Shown: positions 27,852 through 36,962, counted from the stretch's first letter. The stretch: 64,000 nt of DNA from Acinetobacter sp. ANC 4805 (GCF_022549495.1 NZ_JAKZGD010000002.1:124001-188000), one strand, 5' to 3'. Notes: generated by a model from the letters alone, not told the origin. Numbers and translations are program-made.

Positions 27852-29027
27852 TTAGATTAATTCAATCGCAACAGCAGTCGCTTCGCCACCACCGATACAA
27901 AGCGCCGCAACACCTTTTTTACCGCCAGTGCGTTTAAGTGCGTGAATCAATGTTAGGATGATACGAGAACCTGTAGAACCTACAGGATGACCAAGAGCAC
28001 AAGCGCCGCCATTGATATTTACTTTTTCTGCGTCTAATTTGAAATCATCAATTGGGCACATCGTTACCATTGCAAATGCTTCGTTAATTTCCCAAAGATC
28101 AACGTCTTGTGCATCCCAACCTGCTTTTTTCAAAGCTTTTTCAATTGCACCCACTGGAGCAATCGTAAATTCAGATGGATGTTGAGAGTTTGATGCAGTT
28201 GCAACGATTTTTGCTAGAGGTTGTAAACCACGTTGAGCAGCAACATCACTTGAGGTTAATACAAGCGCAGATGCGCCATCAGAAATTGAACTCGCATTTG
28301 CAGCAGTAATTGTACCGTCTTTTGCAAAAGCAGGTTTCAGCGATGGAATCTTATCAATTTTTGCATTTAAAGGTTGTTCATCTTGATCAACGACCACATC
28401 ACCTTTGCGGCTAGAAACAGTTACAGCAACGATTTCATCCTTAAAGTAGCCTTCAGTGATCGCTTTTTGCGCACGTTGTAAAGAACGAATCGCAAAATCA
28501 TCCATTTGCTCACGAGTATAGCTACGTTTGTTCGCCATATCTTGTGCAAATGAACCCATCAAACGACCTGTTTCAGCGTCTTCTAGACCATCAAGGAACA
28601 TATGATCTTTGATTTCACCATGACCCATGCGATAACCCGCACGCGCTTTAGGTAAAACGTATGGGGCATTGGTCATTGATTCCATACCACCAGCAACGAC
28701 GATCTCAGCACTGCCGGCTTTGATCATATCTGCTGCTTGCATCACAGCTTTCATGCCTGAACCACACAGCTTGTTAATTGTCACTGCACCAGTAGAATCT
28801 GGTAGACCTGCTTTACGCATTGCTTGGCGAGCTGGACCTTGTTTTAAACCTGCTGGTAAAACACAACCCATGATCACTTCTTCTACGTCAGTTGGCTGTA
28901 GACCAGAACGAGCAATTGCTTCTTTAATTGTGATTGCACCTAATTCTGGTGCAGTTGCACTTGATAATGCACCTTGGAAGCCGCCCATTGCTGTACGAGC
29001 GCCATTGACAATTACGATGTCAGTCAT
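27852..29027 (-). CDS. Acetyl-CoA C-acetyltransferase (biosynthetic-type thiolase)
   Basis: This 391-residue thiolase has the nucleophilic Cys in TINKLCGSGMKAVM (about residue 89), the His in ALGHPVGSTGS (about 348) and the Cys in ALCIGGGEA (about 378). It condenses two acetyl-CoA to acetoacetyl-CoA or the reverse. It resembles AtoB/PhaA rather than FadA, and is a second thiolase in the window, distinct from the one at 13038-14243. It appears monocistronic with its own terminator. Confidence 0.92.
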   Translation of the reverse strand: MTDIVIVNGARTAMGGFQGALSSATAPELGAITIKEAIARSGLQPTDVEEVIMGCVLPAGLKQGPARQAMRKAGLPDSTGAVTINKLCGSGMKAVMQAADMIKAGSAEIVVAGGMESMTNAPYVLPKARAGYRMGHGEIKDHMFLDGLEDAETGRLMGSFAQDMANKRSYTREQMDDFAIRSLQRAQKAITEGYFKDEIVAVTVSSRKGDVVVDQDEQPLNAKIDKIPSLKPAFAKDGTITAANASSISDGASALVLTSSDVAAQRGLQPLAKIVATASNSQHPSEFTIAPVGAIEKALKKAGWDAQDVDLWEINEAFAMVTMCPIDDFKLDAEKVNINGGACALGHPVGSTGSRIILTLIHALKRTGGKKGVAALCIGGGEATAVAIELI

Positions 29028-29138
29028 TGTGTGTCTCCAGACTTATAATTTGCAGAGAATGTTCAAAACCTATGCAGTATATTAAAAAAAGCATGGGAAT
29101 AAAGTATTTTACGTCGTTTAAGCTAGACTGAGGAGTTT

Positions 29139-29651
29139 TTAACAAGTTAAGATATTTTTAGCGCGAATATGCCCCATATTGCTGAGCATAAGCTGTGTAT
29201 GTTGATTAGAATTATGATTGCAGTAAAAGAAACTTCCATTAGAGCCACGTGGTAAACCTGTATCTCCTTGAAATGTAATTGAGTTTATATTTAGAGTGCC
29301 GCGCCAATCTAAGCTCCCATATCTATAATTAAATGCTGTTGCATATAATAGAGTATCTGATGTATCACGTTGACGATTAGCATTTAAATCAAGAAATCCG
29401 ATCAATCCTTTGTTCCAATCTGTGTGACAATTAAGCAAATCTTGACTTGCGCACAAAGTCACATTTTTATGGTGAATTTGTGCATCGGATTTGGCTTTTT
29501 GTATGTGAATTGTGAGTGTTCTTTTGAGTTGGTTTACTTCATTTGAAATCATTAAGTCATTCAAATAAGGTAAGGCTAGGCAAGCGATGATTGAACAAAT
29601 GGTAATAACAGTGGCTAATTCACTGATCGTGAATCCTAAAGATTTAGACAT
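29139..29651 (-). CDS. GspH/FimT-type minor pseudopilin
   Basis: The 170-residue protein starts with the type III signal peptide LGFTISELATVITICSIIACLALP: prepilin peptidase would cut after Gly6, leaving N-methyl-Phe, with Glu at mature position +5. The body (QLKRTLTIHIQKAKSDAQIHHKNVTLCAS, then GFLDLNANRQRD) matches the GspH/FimT domain. Such minor pseudopilins start assembly of type IV pili or type II pseudopili. It is not near other pilin genes in this window; the Pil-Chp cluster lies 22 kb away. It is isolated, as FimT-like genes often are in Acinetobacter. Confidence 0.87.
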   Translation of the reverse strand: MSKSLGFTISELATVITICSIIACLALPYLNDLMISNEVNQLKRTLTIHIQKAKSDAQIHHKNVTLCASQDLLNCHTDWNKGLIGFLDLNANRQRDTSDTLLYATAFNYRYGSLDWRGTLNINSITFQGDTGLPRGSNGSFFYCNHNSNQHTQLMLSNMGHIRAKNILTC

Positions 29652-30037
29652 TTTTTACCTTTAATCTGATTCTGTAATTTTTTTATTAACAAAGTGTTAA
29701 GTAATTACTGTATTTATTAAATTAAGTTTAGTATTAGAAAAACTAACGATGACTTCATTGAGCAAATGCTGCTAAAATCGAAGCAAGCGAACAATAAGCT
29801 ATTCTGACTTTAGAGTTGAATCGAAAATTTACTGAACTACAACGGAAATTGTAAGAAATTTTGTCAATAATTTACGAGGTTAAAGTTATCAAGCACTTGG
29901 AAAATTCATCAAGTGTTTGTATGATTCAAAGTGAAGTGAATAGCTTAAAAATAATACTGTAGACATTTTATGTTCGCAGGGCCAATAACATAGGCTAAGC
30001 TTGAACAACAAACAATTGTTATCTCTGGAGGATATCC
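29652..30037 (+). promoter_or_regulatory. Promoter and long leader region of ompA
   Basis: This 386-bp gap holds no gene that I can support. A candidate promoter is TTGGAA at 29897-29902, a 17-bp spacer, then TATGAT at 29920-29925, giving a leader of about 105 nt to the ompA start. A CTGGAGGAT ribosome site sits just before the ATG at 30038. The short palindrome AACAATTGTT lies in the leader and could form RNA structure. Confidence 0.5.
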
Positions 30038-31072
30038 ATGAAATTGAGTCGTATTGCACTTGCTATGCTTGTTGCTGCTCCTTTAGCTGCTGCTAATGCG
30101 GGTGTAACAGTAACTCCATTAATGCTTGGTTACACATTCCAAGACACTAAACACAATAATGGTGACAAACATTTAACTGATGGTCCTGAACTTCAAGACG
30201 ATTTATTCGTTGGTGCAGCACTTGGCGTTGAATTAACACCATGGTTAGGTTTTGAAACTGAATATAACCAAGTTAAAGGTGATGTAAAAGGTATTACTGG
30301 TGCTGAATATAAACAAACTCAGCTCAATGGTAACTTCTATGTTACTTCTGATTTGATCACTAAAAATTATGACAGCAAAATCAAACCTTATGTATTGTTA
30401 GGTGCTGGTCATTATAAATATAAGGGTGAAGGTTCAATCGCTGATGTTGAAGCGGAAGAAGGTACTTTAGGTAATGTTGGTTTAGGTGCTTTCTGGCGCG
30501 TAAACGATGCTTTATCTCTTCGTACAGAAGCTCGTGGTACTTATAACATTGATGAAGACTTCTGGAACTACACAGCACTTGCTGGTTTAAATGTCGTTCT
30601 TGGTGGTCACTTGAAACCTGCTGCTGCTCCAGTAGTAGAAGTTGCTCCAGTTGAACCAACACCAGTTGCACCTCAACCACAAGAGTTGACTGAAGACCTT
30701 AACATGGAACTTCGCGTATTCTTTGATACGAATAAGTCTGACATCAAGCCACAGTACAAGTCTGAAATCGCTAAAGTAGCTGAGAAATTGGCTGAATACC
30801 CGAATGCGACTGCTCGTATTGAAGGTCACACAGATAACACTGGTCCACGTAAGTTAAACGAACGTTTATCTTTGGCTCGTGCTAACTCTGTTAAATCAGC
30901 ACTTGTTAACGAATATAACGTTAACGAATCTCGTTTGACGACTCAAGGTTTTGCTTGGGATCAACCGATTGCTGACAACAAAACTAAAGAAGGTCGTGCT
31001 ATGAACCGTCGCGTATTCGCTGCGATCACTGGTAGCCGTACTGTTCTTGTACAACCAGGTCAAGCTAAATAA
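30038..31072 (+). CDS. ompA: Major outer membrane porin OmpA
   Basis: The 344-residue protein begins with a signal peptide (cleavage after ANA), followed by an eight-stranded beta-barrel (about 23-190), a Pro/Ala-rich hinge ([21 protein letters not shown]), and a C-terminal OmpA-like peptidoglycan-binding domain with [27 protein letters not shown]; Asp and Arg in this domain bind diaminopimelate. The sequence is typical of Acinetobacter OmpA. It anchors the outer membrane to peptidoglycan and forms a slow porin. A strong terminator follows. Confidence 0.97.
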   Translation: MKLSRIALAMLVAAPLAAANAGVTVTPLMLGYTFQDTKHNNGDKHLTDGPELQDDLFVGAALGVELTPWLGFETEYNQVKGDVKGITGAEYKQTQLNGNFYVTSDLITKNYDSKIKPYVLLGAGHYKYKGEGSIADVEAEEGTLGNVGLGAFWRVNDALSLRTEARGTYNIDEDFWNYTALAGLNVVLGGHLKPAAAPVVEVAPVEPTPVAPQPQELTEDLNMELRVFFDTNKSDIKPQYKSEIAKVAEKLAEYPNATARIEGHTDNTGPRKLNERLSLARANSVKSALVNEYNVNESRLTTQGFAWDQPIADNKTKEGRAMNRRVFAAITGSRTVLVQPGQAK

Positions 31073-31091
31073 TTTTAGCTAAGATCAAAAG

Positions 31092-31117
31092 AAGCGACTC
31101 AATTGAGTCGCTTTTTT
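31092..31117. terminator. Bidirectional terminator between ompA and the rtcB operon
   Basis: Palindrome AAGCGACTC AATT GAGTCGCTT is followed by T-runs on both strands. It lies between ompA's stop and the stop of the minus-strand small gene. Confidence 0.9.
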
Positions 31118-31118
31118 A

Positions 31119-31280
31119 TTATAACCAGTTAGTTTTATTTAAAAATTCTTTGGCTTCTTTACGTGCTTTACGATGTTGAGCTTTGGGTTTCTCACTTTCG
31201 TGAACTCCTCCCTTTTGTAATAAAGGGGAAAGAGCAACAGGGTTACGTACTTTAATTTTTGGCATTTTTTTCAGTTTCAT
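31119..31280 (-). CDS. Small basic protein co-transcribed with rtcB (unrecognised)
   Basis: The 53-residue, Lys/Arg-rich product begins MKLKKMPKIKVRNPVALSP, continues with LLQKGGVHESEKPKAQ and ends in a charged helix and NKTNWL. It starts 4 nt after the rtcB stop (TAA-TCAA-ATG), and its AAAGGT ribosome site overlaps the end of rtcB, so the two must be one operon. The basic character suggests RNA or ribosome binding. Known rtcB operons often carry prfH here; this gene is far too short and lacks GGQ. I do not recognise the family. Confidence 0.7.
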   Translation of the reverse strand: MKLKKMPKIKVRNPVALSPLLQKGGVHESEKPKAQHRKARKEAKEFLNKTNWL

Positions 31281-31284
31281 TTGA

Positions 31285-32490
31285 TTAACCTTTAATACAT
31301 AAAATTTGTTTGAGTGTATGTACGATTTCGATCAGATCTGATTGGTTCGCCATCACTTGGTCAATGTCTTTATATGCACTTGGAATCTCATCAATTACAG
31401 CAGCATCTTTTCGACATTCGATACCTTGAGTTTGTTGAATTAAGTCATCTTGGCTAAAGAGTAACTTTGCTTTACTACGACTCATTTTTCGTCCTGCACC
31501 ATGTGAACATGAGCAGAAAGACTCAGGATTAGCTTTACCTTTCACAATATAAGAGCGTGCCCCCATTGAGCCAGGAATAATTCCAAGTTCATCCAAACTA
31601 GCTCGAATTGCACCTTTACGTGTGATCAGAAGGTCTTCACCAAAATGATTTTCTCGACTGACATAATTGTGGTGGCAATTAATTGCTTCTTTGGTCATTT
31701 GGAAGGGGGGAAGCAGAGGGCGAATAGCCTCTAAAATCAAGCGCATCATTTCACGCCGATTTTCAAAAGCGTATTCTTGTGCCCATTCAACTGCTTCAAC
31801 ATAGTCATCAAAGCTATTTGAGCCCTCAGCAAAATAGCTCAAATCTTTATCTGGCACATGCCCAAAACGGTGTTGAGCTTCTTTCTTTGCCAGTTCAATA
31901 AAATAAGTCCCAATCACGTTACCTAAGCCGCGGCTGCCTGAATGGAGCATGACCCAGACATCTTGATTTTCATCAAGGCAGAGCTCGATAAAGTGATTGC
32001 CACCCCCTAAGGTACCGAGTTGTTTTTGCCATGTTGCATCAAATTTTCGCAGCATCCGAACCAGTCCAGAATGCTTTTTAGTGATGGGTTGCAAGCGTTT
32101 TTCCAGTGGAATAATGCTTGAGGCTTTCGCCTTAATTTGTTTGTGTAACTCAAAGCCTATAGGGACTTTACGTTCAATTGCATGACGTAAAGGTGCGAGA
32201 TTATCTGGCAACTGTGATGCTTTGAGATTGAGTCGAATTGCATTCATGCCACAACCAATGTCAACACCGACAGCAGCAGGAATAATTGCATGTTTTGTTG
32301 GAATGACGCTGCCTACGGTCGCACCTTTACCGACATGTACATCAGGCATCACTGCGATATGTGAATAAACAAATTGCAGTTGTGCCATTTTTTTTAGTTG
32401 TTCAATACTTTCACGATCAATATCATTAGTGAAAATTTTCACTGGAACGCCATATTGAGCGTCGGCATTGAGTATTTTTTGTATGCCCAT
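31285..32490 (-). CDS. rtcB: RNA-splicing ligase RtcB
   Basis: This 401-residue protein is the GTP- and Mn-dependent ligase that joins 2',3'-cyclic phosphate (3'-P) and 5'-OH RNA ends. Diagnostic segments are GVDIGCGMNAIRL (metal-binding Cys), GTLGGGNHFIEL, HSGSRGLG, IPGSMGARSYIVKG and CSHGAGRKMSR, whose His is guanylylated. The ATG at 32490 follows GAGATAAGA; an ORF start at 32526 lies inside a hairpin and is less likely. It is followed by a 53-residue basic protein, and its leader holds a possible attenuator. RtcB repairs damaged tRNA or rRNA; with no RtcA or PrfH nearby the target is open. Confidence 0.95.
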   Translation of the reverse strand: MGIQKILNADAQYGVPVKIFTNDIDRESIEQLKKMAQLQFVYSHIAVMPDVHVGKGATVGSVIPTKHAIIPAAVGVDIGCGMNAIRLNLKASQLPDNLAPLRHAIERKVPIGFELHKQIKAKASSIIPLEKRLQPITKKHSGLVRMLRKFDATWQKQLGTLGGGNHFIELCLDENQDVWVMLHSGSRGLGNVIGTYFIELAKKEAQHRFGHVPDKDLSYFAEGSNSFDDYVEAVEWAQEYAFENRREMMRLILEAIRPLLPPFQMTKEAINCHHNYVSRENHFGEDLLITRKGAIRASLDELGIIPGSMGARSYIVKGKANPESFCSCSHGAGRKMSRSKAKLLFSQDDLIQQTQGIECRKDAAVIDEIPSAYKDIDQVMANQSDLIEIVHTLKQILCIKG

Positions 32491-32508
32491 TTTCTTATCT
32501 CGGATAGG

Positions 32509-32549
32509 GAGGGGCTGTTGTTGCAAGCACCTGTGAAATACAGCCCCTC
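32509..32549 (-). promoter_or_regulatory. 10-bp inverted repeat just upstream of the rtcB ribosome site
   Basis: On the coding (minus) strand, GAGGGGCTGT and ACAGCCCCTC form a perfect 10-bp stem with a 21-nt loop. The 3' arm ends about 18 nt before the rtcB ATG at 32490. It could be an operator, an mRNA stabiliser or a translation-control hairpin. Confidence 0.55.
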
Positions 32550-32573
32550 TTTATTTTTTCGTCTGAATAGGCA

Positions 32574-32599
32574 TAAAAAAACCTAGCGAATGCTAGGTT
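32574..32599 (-). terminator. Intrinsic terminator in the rtcB leader
   Basis: On the minus strand AACCTAGC, an ATTC loop and GCTAGGTT form an 8-bp stem followed by a run of seven T. It lies about 84 nt before rtcB. Its 5' arm plus loop (AGCATTCG, 32587-32594) is also perfectly complementary to CGAATGCT (32606-32613) upstream. Confidence 0.88.
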
Positions 32600-32646
32600 A
32601 AGTAGAGCATTCGGACAAGTGATAATTGGATTTGTACACTTGTCCG
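32587..32646 (-). promoter_or_regulatory. Competing antiterminator and 10-bp hairpin of the rtcB leader
   Basis: An 8-bp perfect antiterminator can form between CGAATGCT (32606-32613) and AGCATTCG (32587-32594), excluding the terminator stem. Upstream lies a separate 10-bp perfect hairpin, CGGACAAGTG (32637-32646 read on minus) with CACTTGTCCG (32612-32621), which shares two bases with the antiterminator. The GATTTG right after the leader ORF stop (32661-32666) can also pair with CAAATC in that hairpin's loop (32629-32634). Mutually exclusive folds are typical of attenuators. Confidence 0.6.
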
Positions 32647-32666
32647 TGAGTCGACCGTGCCAAATC

Positions 32667-32696
32667 TTACAGTGTTGTTCCTTGTAGTGCTGGCAT
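32667..32696 (-). CDS. Nine-residue leader-peptide ORF upstream of rtcB
   Basis: The ORF encodes MPALQGTTL and stops at TAA. A perfect AGGAGG (32705-32710) sits 8 nt before the ATG, stronger than most ribosome sites in the window. A promoter-like TTGACC / TAAAAT pair with 16-bp spacing lies at 32744-32771. Downstream are a hairpin, an antiterminator and a terminator, then rtcB. This is the layout of a leader peptide. Such a short ORF cannot be proven from sequence alone. Confidence 0.5.
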   Translation of the reverse strand: MPALQGTTL

Positions 32697-32743
32697 GATG
32701 TCGTCCTCCTATATAATAGTGCAGCTGAAAATATGAGCTGCTG

Positions 32744-32771
32744 ATTTTACTGATATTTGCTTTAGGGTCAA
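32744..32771 (-). promoter_or_regulatory. Candidate promoter of the rtcB leader
   Basis: On the minus strand TTGACC (32766-32771) and TAAAAT (32744-32749), each 5 of 6 to consensus, are 16 bp apart. Transcription would start near 32737 at a short 5' hairpin (GCAGCT...AGCTGC) that precedes the AGGAGG site. It lies just after the lysP stop codon. Confidence 0.6.
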
Positions 32772-32787
32772 GTGAATTTTTGGCTTT

Positions 32788-34245
32788 TTATTCACCTTCT
32801 TTCACATTCATATCCTGATAGGCAATCAATTTGGTTTTGTACTTCCATTTGTAGCCCAACCAGATCGCTAAAAATAATGGGATACTGATATAGGTTGAAA
32901 GTAAACCTAACCAATCAATTTTTCCACCTAAAATAGCCTGATAGTTTTGACCTAGAATAATGATTGAACACAGAATAAAGGCAAACCACGGTGCAAATGG
33001 GAAGAACTTGGCACGGTAAGCCAAATCTTCTAATTTATAACCTTGAGCAATATAGCCTTTACGGAAACGGTAATGTGAAATTGCAATTCCTAACCAAACG
33101 ATGAAACCACACATGCCTGACATGTTAAGTAACCAATTAAACACCTGTTTCTCACCAATAAAGGTGGTTAAGAAGCACAGTGCAGCAACGGCAGTGGTTG
33201 CATAGAGTGCATTCATGGGTACGCCACGGGTATCAAGTTTTGAGAACCATTTAGGCGCTCGACCTTCTTTTGCCATATCAAACAGCATACGCGTAGATGA
33301 GTACATCCCTGAGTTACCCGCAGATAAAATTGCACTGAGAATAACGGCATTCATCAAGCTTGCAGCAAAGGCAAAGCCTGCTTTTTCATACAGCAAGGTA
33401 AATGGTGAGAGTGCGATATCTTCACTTTGTGCTGCTTTTAACAACAGCGGATCATCATAGCTAACTAATGTACCAATGATAAAAATACACAAGATATAGA
33501 ACAGTAAAATACGCCAGAAGATTTGTTTAATCGCCAAAGGAATGGTCTTCTTTGGATCTTTAGATTCACCTGCCGCAACACCGACCATCTCAGTCCCTTG
33601 AAACGAGAATCCAGCGATCATGGCAACACCAATGAGGGCTTGTAAGCCACCAACAAACGGTGCATCTTTATAATGCCAGTGTTGGAAAGTTGAGACATTT
33701 GGTGTCATCATGATTTTAGCAATCATCCAGATACCGATGATGATAAACACAATGATTGCAATCACTTTAATCAAAGAAAATAAGAATTCACTTTCACCAA
33801 AGCCTTTCACAGTTAATGCGTTAATTGCAAAAATAATGGCAAGGAAGATTGCACTCCAGTAGAACCCAGGAATATCTGGGAACCAGAATTTCATGATGAA
33901 CTGAACTGCGACCAATTCAAAAGCAACGGTGATTGCCCAGTTATACCAATAGTTCCAGCCTAAGGCGAAACCAAAACCATCTTCGACATAACGACTGCCA
34001 TAGGTGAAGAATGCACCTGAGGTTGGATTATGTGTTGCTAATTCGCCTAGACTGGTCATCAAGAAATAGATCATGATCCCGATGAGAGCATAGGCCAATA
34101 ACGCACCACCCGGGCCTGCTGTTGCGATTGTTGAACCTGAAGCAAGGAATAAGCCTGTACCTATTGATCCACCAATGGCGATCATATTTAGATGGCGTGC
34201 TCCGAGCTGACGCTGAAGGTGTTGAGGAGCAGATGTATCGCTCAT
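32788..34245 (-). CDS. lysP: Amino acid permease of the APC family, LysP-like
   Basis: The 485-residue inner-membrane transporter has about 12 hydrophobic helices. The N-terminal GGSIGTGLFLASGSTIATAGPGGALLAYALIG and the segments YFLMTSLGELATHNPTSGAF and GFGFALGWNYWYNW follow the lysine-specific permease LysP very closely. LysP imports lysine with protons. A classic lysine riboswitch is not seen in the 128-bp leader. It is separated from the downstream rtcB unit by that unit's own promoter. Other basic or aromatic amino acid permeases of the family remain possible. Confidence 0.85.
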   Translation of the reverse strand: MSDTSAPQHLQRQLGARHLNMIAIGGSIGTGLFLASGSTIATAGPGGALLAYALIGIMIYFLMTSLGELATHNPTSGAFFTYGSRYVEDGFGFALGWNYWYNWAITVAFELVAVQFIMKFWFPDIPGFYWSAIFLAIIFAINALTVKGFGESEFLFSLIKVIAIIVFIIIGIWMIAKIMMTPNVSTFQHWHYKDAPFVGGLQALIGVAMIAGFSFQGTEMVGVAAGESKDPKKTIPLAIKQIFWRILLFYILCIFIIGTLVSYDDPLLLKAAQSEDIALSPFTLLYEKAGFAFAASLMNAVILSAILSAGNSGMYSSTRMLFDMAKEGRAPKWFSKLDTRGVPMNALYATTAVAALCFLTTFIGEKQVFNWLLNMSGMCGFIVWLGIAISHYRFRKGYIAQGYKLEDLAYRAKFFPFAPWFAFILCSIIILGQNYQAILGGKIDWLGLLSTYISIPLFLAIWLGYKWKYKTKLIAYQDMNVKEGE

Positions 34246-34373
34246 AAAAATTCCTTAAACTGTATAAGGGTTTGTTGACACTTTATATCTGAGTTGCGTT
34301 ATAGGCTGAAATTTCATCACCCATGCCTTATGCCGCCTGAAAAATATTCTCTGCCGCAACCATAGATAAAGTA

Positions 34374-35399
34374 TCAGCCGACCCTGTTTGCACAGGCATA
34401 TAACACTTTGAATCCCTGTTGATCTGCCTTCACAAGACATTGACCAAAGCTTTGCTCAATCAGAGGTGGATAATTTAGAAAACGATTCGCCACGATCCAT
34501 AGTTCACCTGAACTTTTTAGATGCTTTTTCGCCAATTGGCAAAGTTCTTCACTTGCATCGTAATTGGTATGAATGCCTTGATGAAAAGGTGGATTACTCA
34601 CGATGGCATCTAAATCTTTAGGTGCATCAACAAAACCAGTGACAGGTTGTAGATGTAACTGCGCTAAATTCAGATCATTTTTTTGAAAAGTGAACTCAGT
34701 TGACCGTAATGCAAATGCATCAACATCAAGTGCAAAAATGTGCTGATTTGGATTTAATTTGGCTAAATAAGCACTAATAATCCCAGCACCACAACCAAAG
34801 TCGGCAATCTTACCTGATTTTACTTGGCTCAGGTAAGGGAGCAGTACAGCTGTTCCGACATCTAAATGATCTTGACTAAATACACCAGGTAAAGCGCAGA
34901 TTTCTAACTGTTGTTGATTGACTTGCACAATATAGTTTTTTAACCAATGGTCAAGTGGTTTGTGTGTTTCTGTTTTTTTAATTTTCATTTGCCAAAATTG
35001 GCAGTGACGTGCGCTATCTAATTTGAGGGGCTTTCCATATTGCTGCAGTTGTTTTGCTGCTCGTTCAACACCGCCTTTTTTTTCACCAACAAGAAAAATA
35101 TTTTGATCAAGTGTTAAATGACTAACGACGACGTGCAAAATATAATTCAGAAGTTCTTTTGACTTGGGAACGAAAATAACAACCTGATCAAAACTTGCTT
35201 GTGGAAACTCAACCGAAAAATGTGAGTTTATACCAATACTTTGAAAACTTTGATGATCAGCATAATTCCAAGTCCAGACAGAGGCTTGCACTTGGTTAGG
35301 TAAATTTTTGGTAAGTTGATCGTTGGGCGCATTAATCAGTAAAACTTGCCCATTTAAATAATCTTGTTGTCGTATAACAACTTCACTACGTGGATCCAT
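34374..35399 (-). CDS. rsmC: 16S rRNA (guanine1207-N2)-methyltransferase RsmC
   Basis: The 341-residue protein has the two-domain RsmC layout: a degenerate N-terminal methyltransferase-like domain and a catalytic C-terminal domain with [17 protein letters not shown] (SAM motif I) and the N2-guanine motif NPPFHQG near residue 240. RsmC methylates G1207 in helix 34 of 16S rRNA in the assembled 30S subunit. It lies between lysP and the purine permease on the minus strand, with no clear operon. Confidence 0.92.
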   Translation of the reverse strand: MDPRSEVVIRQQDYLNGQVLLINAPNDQLTKNLPNQVQASVWTWNYADHQSFQSIGINSHFSVEFPQASFDQVVIFVPKSKELLNYILHVVVSHLTLDQNIFLVGEKKGGVERAAKQLQQYGKPLKLDSARHCQFWQMKIKKTETHKPLDHWLKNYIVQVNQQQLEICALPGVFSQDHLDVGTAVLLPYLSQVKSGKIADFGCGAGIISAYLAKLNPNQHIFALDVDAFALRSTEFTFQKNDLNLAQLHLQPVTGFVDAPKDLDAIVSNPPFHQGIHTNYDASEELCQLAKKHLKSSGELWIVANRFLNYPPLIEQSFGQCLVKADQQGFKVLYACANRVG

Positions 35400-35425
35400 T
35401 TTGTTGATCTCTCATCAAAAACAAA

Positions 35426-35445
35426 GCCCAGTGGTGAAACTGGGC
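35426..35445 (-). terminator. Intrinsic terminator of the purine permease gene
   Basis: On the minus strand GCCCAGT / ACTGGGC with a 6-nt loop is followed by TTTGTTTTT, close to the permease stop codon. Confidence 0.8.
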
Positions 35446-35464
35446 AATTACGATGGTTAAAAGA

Positions 35465-36823
35465 CTATTTTTGCGTTTCAGGTAAAACAACATTTAAAAT
35501 CAAAGCGGCAATACCACCTGTTGCAACCCCTGAGCTGAAAATGTTTTTGAATAATTCAGGGAGATGCTCAAGAATTTGTGGTACTTGCGCTACACCTAAA
35601 CCCAATGCAAGTGAAATTGCAATAATTAGCAAAGCACGACGATCTAAATGGATACTTGAAAGAATATTAATTCCAGATGCAGCCACCGCACCAAACATCA
35701 CCATTACCGCGCCACCCAATACCGCTTGAGGAACAGCTTGAATCACGGCAGCTACAGCAGGGAATAGACCTAAAATAATCAGTAAGACCGCAATCCAAAT
35801 ACCGACATAGCGGCTTGCAACACCTGTCAGTTGAATCACACCATTATTTTGTGCAAATACAGAACTTGGGAAGGTATTGAAAATACCTGCTAGCAAAGAG
35901 TTAGCACCATTTACCAGTACGCCACCTTTAATTCGTTGCATCCACACTGGACCATCGACAGGCTGATTTGAAATCTTACTGGTTGCAGTGACATCACCAA
36001 TCGCTTCGAGTGAAGTGACGAGATAGATGAATGCCATTGGAATGAACAAGCTCCAAGAGAAGCTTAGTCCAAAATGCATCGGCGTTGGAATTTGGATTAA
36101 AGGCGCATCATGCAATACGGAAAAGTTTAAATGACCCATAAAGCCAGCAAGAATATAACCAATCACCAATGCGATTAAAATTGCTGAACTTTTCACCCAA
36201 ATAATTTGAACACGATTCAACAAAATAATGACTGCTAACACTGTACAGGACATGATGAGATTGTCCGTATTGGCAAAAGTATGATCTTGCATGGCCATAT
36301 AACCGCCTCCCATGCTAATCAGACCTTCTTTAATCAGTGTTAAACCAATTAATAGAACAACAATTCCTGTAACAAGTGGTGTAATAAGTTGTTTTACCCA
36401 AGGTAAAATTCGAGACACGCCCATTTCAATAAATGAACCTGCAATGACGACACCAAAAATGGCTGCCATCACTTGCTCAACAGGTGTACCTGTCGCAACC
36501 ATAGCACTACCAATACCAATGATTGGACCGATAAAATTAAAACTTGTACCTTGAACAATGAGCAGTCCTGCACCGAAAGGACCAACTTTTTTACACTGTA
36601 AAAAGGTTGCAATTCCTGAGATGATCAGAGACATCGATAAGATCATATTGGTATCTTCACGAGATACGCCAAGTGCTAAGCAAATTAATAAGCCGGGAGT
36701 GACAATTGGGACTAAAATCGCTAAAAGATGTTGTAAAGCCGCTAAAAATGCGATGAACGGTCTCGGACGATCATTGAGTCCGTAGACGAGATCAAGCTGT
36801 TGTTGATGTTGAGAATTCGACAT
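35465..36823 (-). CDS. Nucleobase:cation symporter-2 (NCS2) family purine permease
   Basis: The 452-residue transporter has about 12-14 hydrophobic helices and the NCS2 features VQGTSFNFIGPIIGIG, the FSQ/FAQNNGVIQLTGVASR segment (NAT motif region) and TSLEAIGDVTATSKIS. It resembles xanthine/uric acid permeases (XanP/UacT type) and would import purines with protons. It is divergent from typA across about 176 bp. The exact purine cannot be assigned. Confidence 0.88.
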   Translation of the reverse strand: MSNSQHQQQLDLVYGLNDRPRPFIAFLAALQHLLAILVPIVTPGLLICLALGVSREDTNMILSMSLIISGIATFLQCKKVGPFGAGLLIVQGTSFNFIGPIIGIGSAMVATGTPVEQVMAAIFGVVIAGSFIEMGVSRILPWVKQLITPLVTGIVVLLIGLTLIKEGLISMGGGYMAMQDHTFANTDNLIMSCTVLAVIILLNRVQIIWVKSSAILIALVIGYILAGFMGHLNFSVLHDAPLIQIPTPMHFGLSFSWSLFIPMAFIYLVTSLEAIGDVTATSKISNQPVDGPVWMQRIKGGVLVNGANSLLAGIFNTFPSSVFAQNNGVIQLTGVASRYVGIWIAVLLIILGLFPAVAAVIQAVPQAVLGGAVMVMFGAVAASGINILSSIHLDRRALLIIAISLALGLGVAQVPQILEHLPELFKNIFSSGVATGGIAALILNVVLPETQK

Positions 36824-36962
36824 GGGAGTATAAGAAAAGCGATAAGCAATAGTGGAATATTCTAATAGAGTTAGCCTGCTTTACCAACGATTCTATGACA
36901 GTTCGTCAGAAAAAAAGTTCCATGTCAATAAACTGTCACTACTAAAGTTTAGGATTTTTCTG

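Noticed and set aside
32490..32526. Upstream rtcB start at 32526
   Set aside because: It falls inside the loop of the 10-bp hairpin, and the extra residues are not typical of the family; the ATG at 32490 has a better ribosome site.
34246..34373. Lysine riboswitch upstream of lysP
   Set aside because: The 128-bp leader is too short and shows none of the conserved L-box pairing.
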